44,545 bases of DNA from Bacteroidales bacterium (GCA_017501525.1 JAFVWT010000019.1:1-44545); one strand, 5' to 3'. Positions 32,650-42,622 are shown, numbered from the stretch's first letter. The notes: generated from the sequence alone by a model not told the origin. Numbers and translations: made by a program.

Positions 32650-34056
32650 TTATTCAGCTGTGGCAAATTTGAAGCCGTCAATTTTATTCCAGTCCCCACG
32701 AGTAAAATCCGGATAGACTACGGGCATACTGGAGTGAAACATTGATGCCGCTCCAAGTTCAGCCACGCAAGACCATTCTGCTGCATCATATACATCCATA
32801 TCTAGGGGGAGTCCGTTACGTAAGCAGTAAATCAATCTGTAATCCATCACAAAATCCATCCCACCGTGGCCTCCTACTTTCTTTGCAATCTCTCCAACTT
32901 CTTTATGGATGGGGTGCATATATTTTTGCATAAGTGCATCCCTCGCTTCAGTAGGGATGAAGCCATGGGCGTTGAGGTCTTCGTGATCAGGAACCTCGTC
33001 TTCCGATATGTTCTCAGGCAGGAATGTAAATCCCTGGATAGGATATTTGTTTGCAAATCCCTCTGTTCCTGTGAGTTGATATAGTCTGTTGTAAGGCCTT
33101 GGGGTCATTACATTGTGCTGAATCTCAATAAGTTTTCCTTGTTCTGTCCGGATAAGGGTTATGGTATGGTCCCCGTTTGCACATTCATCAAGTCCCATAC
33201 GCTCTTTTACCAGTTTTTTCCCGTTGACAGATTTGGTATCCATTGCAACAAGGTGGTTAAGTTTGTCTCCACGATGGATGTTTAGAACTTGGCAGACAGG
33301 ACCGAATCCATGAGTGGCATAAACGTCGCCTCGATGTTTCTGATTGAAATCTAGTCTCCAATTTCCTTGATATTCATCCCAAAATGGTTCAAGGTTGTGG
33401 ATATATGCCCCTTCTGCATGGATTATCTCTCCAAATAGTCCTTGCTGCGCCATGTTCAGTGCTGTCATTTCAAAAAAGTCGTAAACGCAATTTTCCAATA
33501 TTGTGCAATGTTTCTGAGTTCGTTCAGCAGTATTTACCAATGCCCAGCATTCAGCAAGGTTTGTCGCTGCAGGAACTTCCACTGCGGCGTGTTTACCATT
33601 TTCCATAGCAAAAACAGCCATTTCGACGTGATTTTGCCACGGGGTTACGATATATACCAAGTCAATATCATCTCTTTTACAAAGTTCCTTCCAACCATCT
33701 TCTCCCGAATATTCATAAGCAAGGGGAAGTCCTTTGTCTGTGAGTATTTTTTGAGATTGTGATACTCTCTCAGGATATAGATCGCATAGGGCTTTTATTT
33801 CCACTCCTTCTATATGGGTAAATCTTTCCACTGCTCCAGGACCTCTCATTCCCAAACCTATAAATCCAACTCTTACCACTTCCATCGGTTCAGTCCTGAG
33901 TCCAAGAACAGATTTTTGTCCTTCAAGCCTTTCAGGTGTTTCAAATATAATTTTACCATCAATAATCTCATAAGGCACAGATGTTTCCATTTTCTCCATC
34001 TGTGAGCATGAAATTGTGGCCAATGCAATGGCAATAGCAATAAATAATCTTTTCAT
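32650..34056 (-). CDS. GH109-like Gfo/Idh/MocA-family lipoprotein
   Basis: 468 residues. The signal MKRLFIAIAIALATISC places the lipidated Cys at 17. The NAD-binding Rossmann motif is VGFIGLGMRGPG at about 62-73; later parts (TPWQNHVEMAVFAMENGKH, NMAQQGLFGEIIHAEGAY, DVYATHGFGPVCQVLNIHRG) match glycoside hydrolase family 109, whose founder removes terminal N-acetylgalactosamine by an NAD-dependent mechanism with a His in the THGxGP motif. The substrate here is not proven; plain oxidoreductases share the fold. As a lipoprotein it would act in the periplasm or on the surface, unlike most Gfo/Idh enzymes. Its start overlaps the rsmA stop by 1 bp (TAATG). Confidence 0.88.
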   Translation of the reverse strand: MKRLFIAIAIALATISCSQMEKMETSVPYEIIDGKIIFETPERLEGQKSVLGLRTEPMEVVRVGFIGLGMRGPGAVERFTHIEGVEIKALCDLYPERVSQSQKILTDKGLPLAYEYSGEDGWKELCKRDDIDLVYIVTPWQNHVEMAVFAMENGKHAAVEVPAATNLAECWALVNTAERTQKHCTILENCVYDFFEMTALNMAQQGLFGEIIHAEGAYIHNLEPFWDEYQGNWRLDFNQKHRGDVYATHGFGPVCQVLNIHRGDKLNHLVAMDTKSVNGKKLVKERMGLDECANGDHTITLIRTEQGKLIEIQHNVMTPRPYNRLYQLTGTEGFANKYPIQGFTFLPENISEDEVPDHEDLNAHGFIPTEARDALMQKYMHPIHKEVGEIAKKVGGHGGMDFVMDYRLIYCLRNGLPLDMDVYDAAEWSCVAELGAASMFHSSMPVVYPDFTRGDWNKIDGFKFATAE

Positions 34057-34850
34057 TATATTTTCTTTTTTAATAGTGATACCAATTCTATAAACATCTC
34101 TACAGAAAGTTGTTCGGGGCGCATATTTAATAGAAGCGAGTCTGCTATATCGTAGTCGTTCATCAGTGGCTTTAGTGAGTTGCGGATTGTTTTCCGGCGC
34201 TGGTTGAAAGATGTTTTGACCACTTTTTTGAATAATTCTTCATCGCATCCCAGGGAGATTCTTCCATTTCTTTTGATTCTGATTACAGCTGAACGGACTT
34301 TGGGTGGAGGTGTGAAAACATGAGGCTCTACTGTAAACAAGTATTCTATATCATACCATGCTTGAAGCAGTACAGACAGAATTCCATAGGATTTGTTTCC
34401 ATGTGCTGAGGCAATTCTTTCTGCCACTTCTTTTTGCACCATGCCGACTGCGAAGGGAATGTTATCTTTGTAATCAAGAATTTTGAAGAAGATTTGTGAC
34501 GAGATATTGTACGGGAAGTTACCGATTATACAAAAATCTCCCTGAAAAAACTTTTCGAGTTTCATCTTCAAAAAGTCTTCTTCATACAATTTAGTTGATA
34601 GTACAGGATATTTTTGAAGCAAAAACCTGACTGATTCGCTGTCTATTTCTGCAATTTTAAAATCTATATCCTCATTCTTAATTAGATATTTGGTGAGAAC
34701 CCCTGTACCTGCTCCCACTTCCATAACTCCCATCGGGACATCTCCTTTTTCTTTGCAGATAATATCGAAAAGGGATTCAACTATTCTATAGGCAATGTCC
34801 TCATCATTGAGAAAATGTTGCCCCAATTGTTTTTTTGGTTTTACATACAT
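34056..34850 (-). CDS. rsmA: 16S rRNA dimethyladenosine transferase
   Basis: 264 residues. It opens with KPKKQLGQHFLNDEDIAYRI, the KsgA/RsmA signature. The SAM-binding motif I is EVGAGTGVLT and motif IV is GNFPYNISS (the N-x-PY catalytic loop). VFTPPPKVRSAVIRI and SFNQRRKTIRNSL near the C-terminus are also diagnostic. It dimethylates the two adjacent adenosines of helix 45 late in 30S assembly; loss usually gives kasugamycin resistance. The start codon lies 5 bp after a TATTTTTG box with a proper -33 element, so the mRNA is likely nearly leaderless. The GH109-like gene follows without a gap. Confidence 0.97.
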   Translation of the reverse strand: MYVKPKKQLGQHFLNDEDIAYRIVESLFDIICKEKGDVPMGVMEVGAGTGVLTKYLIKNEDIDFKIAEIDSESVRFLLQKYPVLSTKLYEEDFLKMKLEKFFQGDFCIIGNFPYNISSQIFFKILDYKDNIPFAVGMVQKEVAERIASAHGNKSYGILSVLLQAWYDIEYLFTVEPHVFTPPPKVRSAVIRIKRNGRISLGCDEELFKKVVKTSFNQRRKTIRNSLKPLMNDYDIADSLLLNMRPEQLSVEMFIELVSLLKKKI

Positions 34851-34855
34851 ATCGG

Positions 34856-34886
34856 CAAAAATAATAAGAAGGGATTGAAAAACAAA
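34856..34886 (-). promoter_or_regulatory. Promoter TTTG-N19-TATTTTTG for rsmA
   Basis: On the minus strand TTTG (34886-34883) and TATTTTTG (34863-34856) are separated by 19 bp, an excellent match to the Bacteroidota consensus. The -7 box ends 5 bp before the ATG. Confidence 0.75.
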
Positions 34887-34955
34887 TCCTTTGGTTTGAT
34901 TTTCTCAAGCAAAAGTTCTGGAATCTGGTGTTTAAAACGTGGATGTTATAGAAAT

Positions 34956-35624
34956 TCATTTATGTGATTCCACAATTTCCTCAATCTCCTTAGTGGTGTC
35001 AACAATCCATTTTGGGGAAAATTTTGCGAGTTCACTTCTGGGACGGCATCCCCAGGTTACACCGATGGCTTTTACTTTAGCATTGATAGCGGTCTGCATA
35101 TCAACACCGGAATCACCAATATAAAGAATCGAATCTCTATCTTCAGCAGATATCTTTGCTGCAAGGAGGATCTGTTCTACAATGGTGGCATCGGGTTTTG
35201 TGGCTATTCCATCTCTTTGTCCCAAAACTGCTACGAACTCTATTTCTGGGAAATAGTGCTCAATTAGAGTCGTTGTGGCTTGTTGGTATTTGTTTGATGC
35301 GACTGCAATTTTTATATTTCTCTCGGATAGGAATTGCAACAATTCCTTTATTCCGGGGAAAGGTCTTGTATAATCTCTTCCATGTTCATTGTAGTAGGGG
35401 ATAAATGCTTTTCTGATTTTCAGCACATTCTCCTCACTTTTCTCTCCATGTGGCAAAGCCCTCTCAAAGAGTTTGTTTATTCCGTTTCCGATGAATGTGG
35501 CGATAACACTTGAAGGATGGGTTGGATATCCGTAAAGTTTCAATGCATGATTTGTAGCAGCCGCTATATCCTCTACGGTGTAAAGTAATGTCCCGTCAAG
35601 GTCAAATATTACTAGCTTGATCAT
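34956..35624 (-). CDS. HAD-family phosphatase, phosphoglycolate phosphatase-like
   Basis: 222 residues. HAD motif I is FDLDGTLL (nucleophile Asp about residue 8), with a helical cap (about 18-80, including FIGNGINKLFERALP typical of Gph). Motif II is VASNKY, motif III the Lys in ATKPDATIV and motif IV YIGDSGVDMQTA. The family hydrolyses small phosphate esters; phosphoglycolate is the usual annotation, but specificity cannot be read from sequence. It starts inside the last 4 bp of the glycerate kinase gene, indicating translational coupling and perhaps joint handling of glycolate/glycerate-type metabolites. Confidence 0.88.
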   Translation of the reverse strand: MIKLVIFDLDGTLLYTVEDIAAATNHALKLYGYPTHPSSVIATFIGNGINKLFERALPHGEKSEENVLKIRKAFIPYYNEHGRDYTRPFPGIKELLQFLSERNIKIAVASNKYQQATTTLIEHYFPEIEFVAVLGQRDGIATKPDATIVEQILLAAKISAEDRDSILYIGDSGVDMQTAINAKVKAIGVTWGCRPRSELAKFSPKWIVDTTKEIEEIVESHK

Positions 35625-36814
35625 AGTATCTTTCTGTCTTTAAGCAGTTTGTAGACTTTATTCATGATTTTCTCATGCGTATGGGCAAACGCACTCCTTT
35701 CGGATATATTTTTATTTAATTCGACATAATCGGTAAAGCCTGCTGCATATATCTCTTCAGCGGGAAGTTCGGATGTTCCGGTTATCAGAAAGAGTGGTTT
35801 GTTATATTTTTTACAAATTTGTGCGATGCCTACAGGCAATTTCCCTGAGAGCGATTGTTTGTCGAATTTTCCCTCTCCTGTGAAAACATAATCGGCAGAG
35901 GCTATTGCCTTTTCCAGTCCCAAAATTCGGGAGAAGAGTTCCCATCCAGGTGAGAGAGAGGCCCCCAATACGCTATTAAGTATAAAGCCAATACCACCGG
36001 CAGACCCTGCTCCAGGTCTTTGAGCCAGCCCTTCCCCGTATTTTTCTTCAATGACTTTTGCCCAAATCCTCAAAGAATTTTCAATCCTCTGCAATTCTTC
36101 AGGAGTGCCCCCTTTTTGTGCCCCATATACCATTGTGGCTCCGGACTCTCCCAACAGTGGATTGTTTACATCACAGGCAACCCTGAATTTTGTATCTCTA
36201 AGGTGAGGGGTCACACCGGCTACAAATTTGTCTTCAATGGCTGTTATATTTTCCATGAATTCAGCGAAATCTCTGTTCTTGAAGACGCAGTTGTTGTGAT
36301 ATCTGAAACCCAATGCTGTCAATGCTCCAAAGCCTGCATCATTTGTCCCGCTACCCCCTATTGCAATGGTAATATCCCTTATCCCCATCTCCTCTATGAC
36401 ATACCTGAGGGTATCTCCAAATCCATAGGTGGTGCTCCTGAGCAGATTTCTTTTCTGCTTTGGAACCAATGACAATCCGCAGATCGATGCCATTTCTATA
36501 AAGGCACAGGTCGAATTGTTATATAGCAGGATGGGGATTGTAATTGGCTCTCCCAGATGGTTGACATTTTCTATATTTTCAATATGAGACTCTTTTCCAC
36601 AGAGTTGCAGTCCCCTCTCCATGACTTTCAATGACCCTTCTCCTCCATCTGCCATAGGGTAGATTAGAATATTTTCCTTAAGGGTATCAAGATTACACCT
36701 GCTGTCCATCCCCCTCATAAGGATTCCGTTTTTTATGGCATTTGCGGCCTCTTCAGTATTGAGTGTCCCTTTAAATTTATCTGTAGCAATAACTATTTTG
36801 GGAAGTGTATCCAT
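35621..36814 (-). CDS. Glycerate kinase
   Basis: 397 residues, slightly longer than the typical 380. The N-terminus KIVIATDKFKGTLNTEEAANAI and PMADGGEGSLKVM are signatures of the class II (GarK/GlxK) glycerate kinases; GIRDITIAIGGSGTNDAGFG, PGAGSAGGIGF and DYVFTGEGKFDKQSLSGK follow in order. It phosphorylates D-glycerate with ATP to phosphoglycerate in the cytoplasm. A TATTTTTG box lies upstream. It is the first gene of a pair with the HAD phosphatase, overlapping by 4 bp. Confidence 0.95.
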   Translation of the reverse strand: MDTLPKIVIATDKFKGTLNTEEAANAIKNGILMRGMDSRCNLDTLKENILIYPMADGGEGSLKVMERGLQLCGKESHIENIENVNHLGEPITIPILLYNNSTCAFIEMASICGLSLVPKQKRNLLRSTTYGFGDTLRYVIEEMGIRDITIAIGGSGTNDAGFGALTALGFRYHNNCVFKNRDFAEFMENITAIEDKFVAGVTPHLRDTKFRVACDVNNPLLGESGATMVYGAQKGGTPEELQRIENSLRIWAKVIEEKYGEGLAQRPGAGSAGGIGFILNSVLGASLSPGWELFSRILGLEKAIASADYVFTGEGKFDKQSLSGKLPVGIAQICKKYNKPLFLITGTSELPAEEIYAAGFTDYVELNKNISERSAFAHTHEKIMNKVYKLLKDRKIL

Positions 36815-36917
36815 AATCTGACTATTCCTGTTTTTTGCAAAAATACGAAGCAGTTTTGATTTTTGTAATAACCGGCTAGTAATATAATAAAATTAAGGGG
36901 AATTCCACAAACCATCG

Positions 36918-36961
36918 CAAAGTCTTTTATAGAACCTCCCTGAAGTCTTTTATAGAACTTC
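36918..36961 (+). repeat. Two tandem copies of the AGTCTTTTATAGAAC repeat
   Basis: CAAAGTCTTTTATAGAACCT (36918-36937) and GAAGTCTTTTATAGAACTTC (36942-36961) lie 24 bp apart. The second is an exact reverse complement of 20 bases after mutS. Related but degenerate copies lie in other intergenic regions of the window. Confidence 0.6.
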
Positions 36962-37037
36962 GCTAATATGACTTGTAAAAATGGATATTTCTTTATTTCT
37001 ATGTTGTTTTCGAGTATAAATGAATCATCATTTTCAT

Positions 37038-37045
37038 TATCTTTG
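37038..37045 (+). promoter_or_regulatory. -7 promoter box TATCTTTG for the S46 peptidase
   Basis: Matches TAnnTTTG and leaves a leader of about 65 bases before ATG 37116, the longest leader inferred in this window. Confidence 0.6.
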
Positions 37046-37115
37046 TATGATTTTATGAAATATAGAATTTGTTTTTATGTATTTCAAAATAGATTTTTAT
37101 TAAAATTAAATTTAT

Positions 37116-39260
37116 ATGAAGAAAACAACGATTTTATTGTCAATTATTTTATTGTCCCTTTTCCCTGTAAAGGCTGACGAGGGTATGTGGTTGTTGCCAC
37201 TTTTGGAAAAGATGAATAGTGGCAAAATGACCGAACTTGGTTTTGAGATAACACCTCAACAAATTTATGATATCAATAATACCTCACTGAAAGATGCGGT
37301 TGTGATATTTGGAGGAGGATGTACCGGGGAAATTGTCTCAGATAGGGGACTCCTTTTTACAAACCACCATTGTGGATATTCTAATATCCAGCAACTTAGT
37401 TCTGTGGAACACAATTATTTGAAGGATGGCTATTGGGCGATGTCATTGAAAGAGGAACTCCCTTGTGAGGGGTTGAGTGTACGTTCATTGGTAAGTTTTA
37501 CCGATGTTACTCGTCTCGTGGAGGAAGTCTCTAAAAAAGCAAAAACACCGGAACAGCAATCTGATAAGTTGGAGGCTTTAGAGCAGCAGCTTGCACAAGA
37601 AGCCGGTTGTGACGGAAGATTTATTGTCGGAACTCTGACTTCATTTTATGGCGGAAACACATATTATTTTATCGTGTATAAGGTATTTAGGGATGTCCGT
37701 TTTGTAGGTGCCCCCCCTTCATCAATAGGTAAATTCGGAGCAGATACCGATAACTGGATGTGGCCTCGTCATACAGGTGATTTCTCTGTTTTCCGTGTTT
37801 ATGCCGACAAGAACAACAATCCTGCTGATTACTCAGAGGAGAATGTCCCTTACACTCCTGAGAATTTCTTGAAAATCTCTTTGAAAGGTTATGAAAATGG
37901 TGACCCCGTAATGGTTATGGGTTATCCCGGCAGGACAAACCGTTTTATGACTTCATTTGAATTGGAAGAAACTACAAGAAACAACGAAATTGCAATAGAT
38001 ATGAGAACTATCCGTCAGGATGTTCTTATGAAAGATATGCGTTCTGATCCGCAGATTATGATTCAGTATGCTAATAAATATTCGAGTTCATCCAATGGTT
38101 GGAAAAAATGGATAGGGATGAACGAGACATTTGAGTCACTTAATGTTTACGAAAGACGTGCAGCTGAAGAGAAAGCCTTTGAGGAGTGGGTGAATGAAGG
38201 GGGAAAGAAGAGAATCAAAAGGTTTGGTAATGCTTTGAGTGATATTTCAGAGTCTGTCAACAACCGTCAGGATGCCTATTATATGATTACCTATCTGACC
38301 GAAACAATCGGCAGAATCGAATTGTCAACAATTTCTGCGAGAATCAGTCATTTGATTAGAAGGTTGACAAATCCCAAAACTCCTGAGGATAAGGAAAAAA
38401 CTGTTTCAGCAATAGAGACATCAATCGAGTCTTTCTACAAAGACTATTCGTTGGCAACAGATATTAAGGTAGCAAAAACAATGATTGCAACTTTGAAAAA
38501 CAGAATACCTGCTGAAAAATTGCCCGATTTCTATCAGACCATTGAGAAGGACTACGGTGGAGATATTGATGCTTTTGTAGAAAATATCTATGCCAATTCA
38601 CAATTTGTCTCTAAAGAGAAACTCTATGCTGCCATTGAGGCCGGTTATGATTTGTTTGACGACCCTGCTAAAACAATTCACGATTCGTATTCAGAAGCCA
38701 TATCTCCTTATTACCAAATATACAATGCTGAATCTGAAAGGTTTACACAAGGAAAGAAAGACTATATTGCCGGTACTTTGGAAATGAGAGAAGGTGAAGC
38801 CATTTACCCCGATGCAAACTTCACAATGCGTTTGACATATGGTACTGTCAAGCCATATTCACCTCGTGATGCGGTTTATTACGACTACTATACCACTTTG
38901 GACGGAGTTATGGAGAAAGAGGACCCCAATAATTGGGAATTTGAAGTTCCGGTACGTCTTAAGGAATTATGGGTTGCCAATGATTTTGGGGACTATGCAC
39001 TGGAAAATGGAAAACTTCCTGTAGCATTCCTCTCGAATCTCGATATTACCGGTGGAAATTCGGGCTCTCCCATTATGAATGGCAGAGGTGAACTTATCGG
39101 TTTGGCTTTTGACGGAAACTGGGAGGCAATGAGTGGAGATATTATCTTTGAGCCTAATTATCAGAGATGTATCAGTGTGGATATCCGCTATGTTTTGTTT
39201 ATTATTGACAAATTTGGTGGCGCAGGATATCTATTGGATGAAATGGAAATTATTAAATAA
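37116..39260 (+). CDS. S46-family dipeptidyl peptidase, DPP7-like
   Basis: 714 residues, the standard family length. A signal peptide (about 1-20, ending PVKA) leads to DEGMWLLPLL. The chymotrypsin-like triad is visible: His in FTNHHCGYSNI (about 88), Asp in DNWMWPRHTGDFSVFRVY and Ser649 in GGNSGSP. Residue 18 after the Ser, which sets specificity (Gly in P. gingivalis DPP7, Arg in DPP11), is Gly667 in AFDGNWEAM, favouring hydrophobic rather than acidic P1 residues. The enzyme releases N-terminal dipeptides in the periplasm for uptake, a key step in peptide-using Bacteroidota. mrp follows after 27 bp and may be read through. Confidence 0.95.
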   Translation: MKKTTILLSIILLSLFPVKADEGMWLLPLLEKMNSGKMTELGFEITPQQIYDINNTSLKDAVVIFGGGCTGEIVSDRGLLFTNHHCGYSNIQQLSSVEHNYLKDGYWAMSLKEELPCEGLSVRSLVSFTDVTRLVEEVSKKAKTPEQQSDKLEALEQQLAQEAGCDGRFIVGTLTSFYGGNTYYFIVYKVFRDVRFVGAPPSSIGKFGADTDNWMWPRHTGDFSVFRVYADKNNNPADYSEENVPYTPENFLKISLKGYENGDPVMVMGYPGRTNRFMTSFELEETTRNNEIAIDMRTIRQDVLMKDMRSDPQIMIQYANKYSSSSNGWKKWIGMNETFESLNVYERRAAEEKAFEEWVNEGGKKRIKRFGNALSDISESVNNRQDAYYMITYLTETIGRIELSTISARISHLIRRLTNPKTPEDKEKTVSAIETSIESFYKDYSLATDIKVAKTMIATLKNRIPAEKLPDFYQTIEKDYGGDIDAFVENIYANSQFVSKEKLYAAIEAGYDLFDDPAKTIHDSYSEAISPYYQIYNAESERFTQGKKDYIAGTLEMREGEAIYPDANFTMRLTYGTVKPYSPRDAVYYDYYTTLDGVMEKEDPNNWEFEVPVRLKELWVANDFGDYALENGKLPVAFLSNLDITGGNSGSPIMNGRGELIGLAFDGNWEAMSGDIIFEPNYQRCISVDIRYVLFIIDKFGGAGYLLDEMEIIK

Positions 39261-39287
39261 AGAAATTTCTCTAAGGAAAGTTTACAG

Positions 39288-40364
39288 ATGAGTAAAATTG
39301 TTGAAATACTCTCCTCAGTTATTCACCCGGTAAATGAGGTAGATATTGTATCGGGTGAGATAGCTCAGGATTTGGTGTTGCTTGACGCACAGGGAGAGCA
39401 GTTGGATGTAATGGAACCCGATGTTGAAGCGAAAGTGGATACTATTAAGTTTAAATTGGTGTTTCCATCCCCGGACCCTTTGTCGGGTTCTATTAAAAGG
39501 GAGTGTGAGCAAGTGCTCCTAAAGGCTTTTCCCTCTGTGAAAGTACAAATTATGGAGTTGGTCAGAGAGAGGAAGCAAACTAAAAAAACTGTCAATGACC
39601 TTACAGATGAGAACCTTAAGAAGGTAGGAAAAATCATCGCAGTGGCTTCCGGAAAAGGGGGTGTGGGTAAATCTACCGTTTCTGTCAATCTCGCTGCAGC
39701 TCTTGCCCGTAAAGGGTATAAGGTAGGACTTGTGGATGCCGATATTTATGGACCGTCTATCCCTAAGATGACGGGGACAGAGGATATGGTTCCTATGATG
39801 GATACTCAGAAGGACCTTATCGTTCCAATTGAAAAATGGGGTATCAAGTTTTTGTCAATTGGTCATCTTGTCGCACCGGAACAGGCGCTTATCTGGAGGG
39901 GTCCTATGGCTTGCAATGCCCTTAAACAGATAGTGTTGCAAGTAGATTGGGGAGAATTGGACTATTTGTTGATAGACCTCCCTCCCGGAACAGGGGATAT
40001 ACATATCTCCATGGTACACGATATCCCTTTGAGTGGAGCCATAATAGTGACAACCCCTTCGGGAGTGGCTATTGCTGATGTGGTGAAGAATATAAATATG
40101 TTTACCCACAAGGATATAAATATCCCTATTCTCGGACTTGTAGAGAATATGGCTTGGTTTACACCTGCAGAGTTGCCCCAAAACAGGTACTATATCTTCG
40201 GAAAGGATGGAGGAAAGGTTATGGCTGAACAATTGGGTATCAAACTTTTGGGAAGTGTTCCCATCTATATGTCAATAAACGAGGGTGGAGATACAGGAAT
40301 GCCGGTGGCTTTTACGGAAGGTCCTGAAGCGGAAGCCTTTAGTGAAATAGTGAATCAGATTTAG
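39288..40364 (+). CDS. Mrp/NBP35-family iron-sulfur carrier ATPase
   Basis: 358 residues. The N-terminal MIP18/DUF59 domain (about 1-85) is followed by the ParA-like ATPase: deviant Walker [21 protein letters not shown] at about 118-137, [14 protein letters not shown], Walker [13 protein letters not shown]. The family assembles and delivers Fe-S clusters to target proteins. The C-terminal CxxC that bridges the cluster between subunits in many Mrp proteins is absent: the region reads [19 protein letters not shown]. Bacteroidota members often look like this, so cluster binding may differ. It sits between the S46 peptidase and aspS, 17 bp before the latter. Confidence 0.94.
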   Translation: MSKIVEILSSVIHPVNEVDIVSGEIAQDLVLLDAQGEQLDVMEPDVEAKVDTIKFKLVFPSPDPLSGSIKRECEQVLLKAFPSVKVQIMELVRERKQTKKTVNDLTDENLKKVGKIIAVASGKGGVGKSTVSVNLAAALARKGYKVGLVDADIYGPSIPKMTGTEDMVPMMDTQKDLIVPIEKWGIKFLSIGHLVAPEQALIWRGPMACNALKQIVLQVDWGELDYLLIDLPPGTGDIHISMVHDIPLSGAIIVTTPSGVAIADVVKNINMFTHKDINIPILGLVENMAWFTPAELPQNRYYIFGKDGGKVMAEQLGIKLLGSVPIYMSINEGGDTGMPVAFTEGPEAEAFSEIVNQI

Positions 40365-40381
40365 AAAAAATAGATATAACA

Positions 40382-42160
40382 ATGTATAGAACAAATACTT
40401 GTGGCGAATTGCGCCTTTGTAATGCAGGTCAGCAAGTTACCCTTTCGGGCTGGGTGCAGAAAGCCAGGAAGATGGGTGGAATGACTTTCATTGACCTTCG
40501 TGACCGTTATGGTATAACTCAGTTAGTCGTGGATGGCGGAGCTTCATCTGAACTCGTGGAGTTGGCAAGTTCGGTAGGTCGTGAGTGGGTACTTCAAGTA
40601 GTCGGTACCGTTGTGGAACGTCAGAGCAAAAATCCCAAAATGGAGACCGGTGAGATAGAGATTTCGGTATCAGAGATTAAAGTTCTCAACAAAGCAAATA
40701 CACCTCCATTTACTATTGAGGATGAAAGTGATGGTGGAGAGGAGTTGAGGGCAAAGTACCGTTATCTCGATTTGAGAAGAAATCCATTGCAGAAGGCTTT
40801 GAAACTTCGTCATCAGATAGCGCACCAAGTGAGAAACTTCCTCAATGATCAGAACTTCCTGGAGATAGAGACCCCATACCTGATAAAATCTACCCCGGAG
40901 GGGGCAAGGGATTTTGTGGTCCCTTCAAGGATGAATCCTGGTCAGTTTTATGCTCTTCCTCAGTCTCCTCAGACTTTTAAACAACTTCTGATGGTTGCAG
41001 GTTATGACCGTTATTTCCAAATTGTAAGATGTTTCAGAGATGAGGACTTGCGTGCTGACCGTCAACCCGAATTTACACAAATAGACTGTGAAATGGCTTT
41101 TGTGGAGCAGGAAGATGTTTTGAATACCTTTGAGGATTTGATGAGAACTCTCTTTAAAAATGTACTCAATGTAGATATTCCTGCCTCGATACCTCGTATG
41201 AGTTGGTATGATGCAATGGATTATTACGGAAGTGACAAACCAGATATTCGTTTTGACATGAGAATCTGTGAGATTACCTCTTTGGTTCAGGGATTCGGAT
41301 TCTCTGTCTTTGATAGTGTTGAGTATGTGGGGGCAATTAATGTGACAGGTGGAGCATCATATACCAGAAAGCAGACCGATGAACTCACCGAATGGGTTAA
41401 GCGTCCTCAGGTAGGAGCAAAAGGATTGGTTTATATAAAATATAATGAAGATGGAAGCATAAAATCTTCTATAGACAAATTCTACACCCCTGAACAATTG
41501 CAAGTGGTCCTTTCTAAGGCGGGTGCGCAGAAAGGGGATATGTTGTTGGTACTTTGCGGTGCAAAGAGAAAGACGCAAAATATGTTGGGTGTCCTTCGTA
41601 TTGAGATGGGTAACAGACTAGGACTTAGGGATCCATTTAACTTTGCCCCACTTTGGGTTGTCGATTTCCCTTTAGTTGAGTGGGATGATGAGACTGGTCG
41701 TTTCTATGCTATGCACCACCCCTTTACAGCACCAAAACCTGAGCATCTGGAACTCTTCTATAGTGATAAGAAAGAGGATCTTGAGAGGGTGTGTGCAAAT
41801 GCTTATGACTTTGTACTTAACGGAACAGAACTTGGAGGTGGTTCTATCAGAATCCACGAAGCTGAAATGCAACAAAGGATGTTTGAGGTGTTAGGTATCT
41901 CTAAGGAGGATGCAGAATACAAGTTCGGTTTTATTATCAATGCATTCAAATTTGGGGCACCTCCTCATGGTGGATTGGCGTTTGGATTTGACCGAATCTG
42001 TGCATTGTTTGGTGGTCAGGAGACGATTCGCGATTATATTGCATTCCCTAAAAATAATCAGGGACGTGATGTTATGATTGACTCACCTTCGAAAATCGAT
42101 GATACTCAAATGGAGGAACTCTTTTTGGAGAGTACCTTTAATGAAAACCAATTAAAATAG
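40382..42160 (+). CDS. aspS: Aspartate--tRNA ligase
   Basis: 592 residues, the bacterial length. An N-terminal OB fold binds the anticodon ([20 protein letters not shown]). Class II motif 2 is [20 protein letters not shown], the GAD insertion domain lies about 290-420, and motif 3 is [14 protein letters not shown] near the C-terminus. The catalytic core also shows [15 protein letters not shown]. It charges tRNA-Asp in the cytoplasm. It follows mrp by 17 bp and precedes the YqeY gene by 6 bp, forming a compact three-gene unit. Whether it is discriminating or also charges tRNA-Asn depends on whether a GatCAB and AsnRS exist elsewhere. Confidence 0.98.
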   Translation: MYRTNTCGELRLCNAGQQVTLSGWVQKARKMGGMTFIDLRDRYGITQLVVDGGASSELVELASSVGREWVLQVVGTVVERQSKNPKMETGEIEISVSEIKVLNKANTPPFTIEDESDGGEELRAKYRYLDLRRNPLQKALKLRHQIAHQVRNFLNDQNFLEIETPYLIKSTPEGARDFVVPSRMNPGQFYALPQSPQTFKQLLMVAGYDRYFQIVRCFRDEDLRADRQPEFTQIDCEMAFVEQEDVLNTFEDLMRTLFKNVLNVDIPASIPRMSWYDAMDYYGSDKPDIRFDMRICEITSLVQGFGFSVFDSVEYVGAINVTGGASYTRKQTDELTEWVKRPQVGAKGLVYIKYNEDGSIKSSIDKFYTPEQLQVVLSKAGAQKGDMLLVLCGAKRKTQNMLGVLRIEMGNRLGLRDPFNFAPLWVVDFPLVEWDDETGRFYAMHHPFTAPKPEHLELFYSDKKEDLERVCANAYDFVLNGTELGGGSIRIHEAEMQQRMFEVLGISKEDAEYKFGFIINAFKFGAPPHGGLAFGFDRICALFGGQETIRDYIAFPKNNQGRDVMIDSPSKIDDTQMEELFLESTFNENQLK

Positions 42161-42166
42161 ATTACA

Positions 42167-42622
42167 ATGGGAAAATTAGAGTTACAGATACAATCAGATA
42201 TTAAGGCTGCAATGATTGCTAAGGATAAGGTAGCCCTTGCAGCAACACGTGCCATTAAAGCTGCTATCCTTTTGGCAAAGACTGCTGAAGGTGCAGTCAA
42301 AGAGGAACTGGAAGATGAAGAGGTAATTAAAATTATCAGTAAACTTGTAAAACAACGTAATGAAAGTGCTGCCATCTATCAGCAGCAGTTACGGGATGAT
42401 TTGGCTGAAAATGAGTTGATGGAGGCCTCTGCGATGCAGAAATATCTCCCTAAGGCCCTTTCAGAAGAGGAAGTTGAGGCTGTTGTTAAAGAAGTTATAA
42501 CAGAAGTAGGAGCCGCTTCAATGGCAGATATGGGTAAAGTAATGGGACTTGCTACGAAAAAATTAGCGGGTCAGGCAGATGGACGACTTATCTCATCTAT
42601 TGTAAAGAAACTCCTTTCATAG
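42167..42622 (+). CDS. yqeY: GatB/YqeY domain protein
   Basis: 151 residues, full length for the family. LELQIQSDIKAAMIAKDKVA opens the helical N-terminal half and the C-terminal half carries ADMGKVMGLATKKLAGQADG, like the tail of GatB that contacts tRNA. The family is related to the tRNA-dependent amidotransferase subunit but has no proven enzymatic role. The 6-bp gap after aspS makes co-transcription near certain and fits a link to tRNA-Asp/Asn metabolism. The unit ends at the hairpin at 42656. Confidence 0.92.
   Translation: MGKLELQIQSDIKAAMIAKDKVALAATRAIKAAILLAKTAEGAVKEELEDEEVIKIISKLVKQRNESAAIYQQQLRDDLAENELMEASAMQKYLPKALSEEEVEAVVKEVITEVGAASMADMGKVMGLATKKLAGQADGRLISSIVKKLLS

Larger units (their letters stand above)
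36815..37115. other. Intergenic region between divergent glycerate kinase and S46 peptidase
   Basis: 301 bp holding a minus-strand TATTTTTG box (36845-36838) for glycerate kinase, two copies of the AGTCTTTTATAGAAC repeat, and a plus-strand TATCTTTG box for the peptidase. A 69-codon frame at 36968-37177 spans the peptidase promoter and start and is not credible. Confidence 0.6.
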
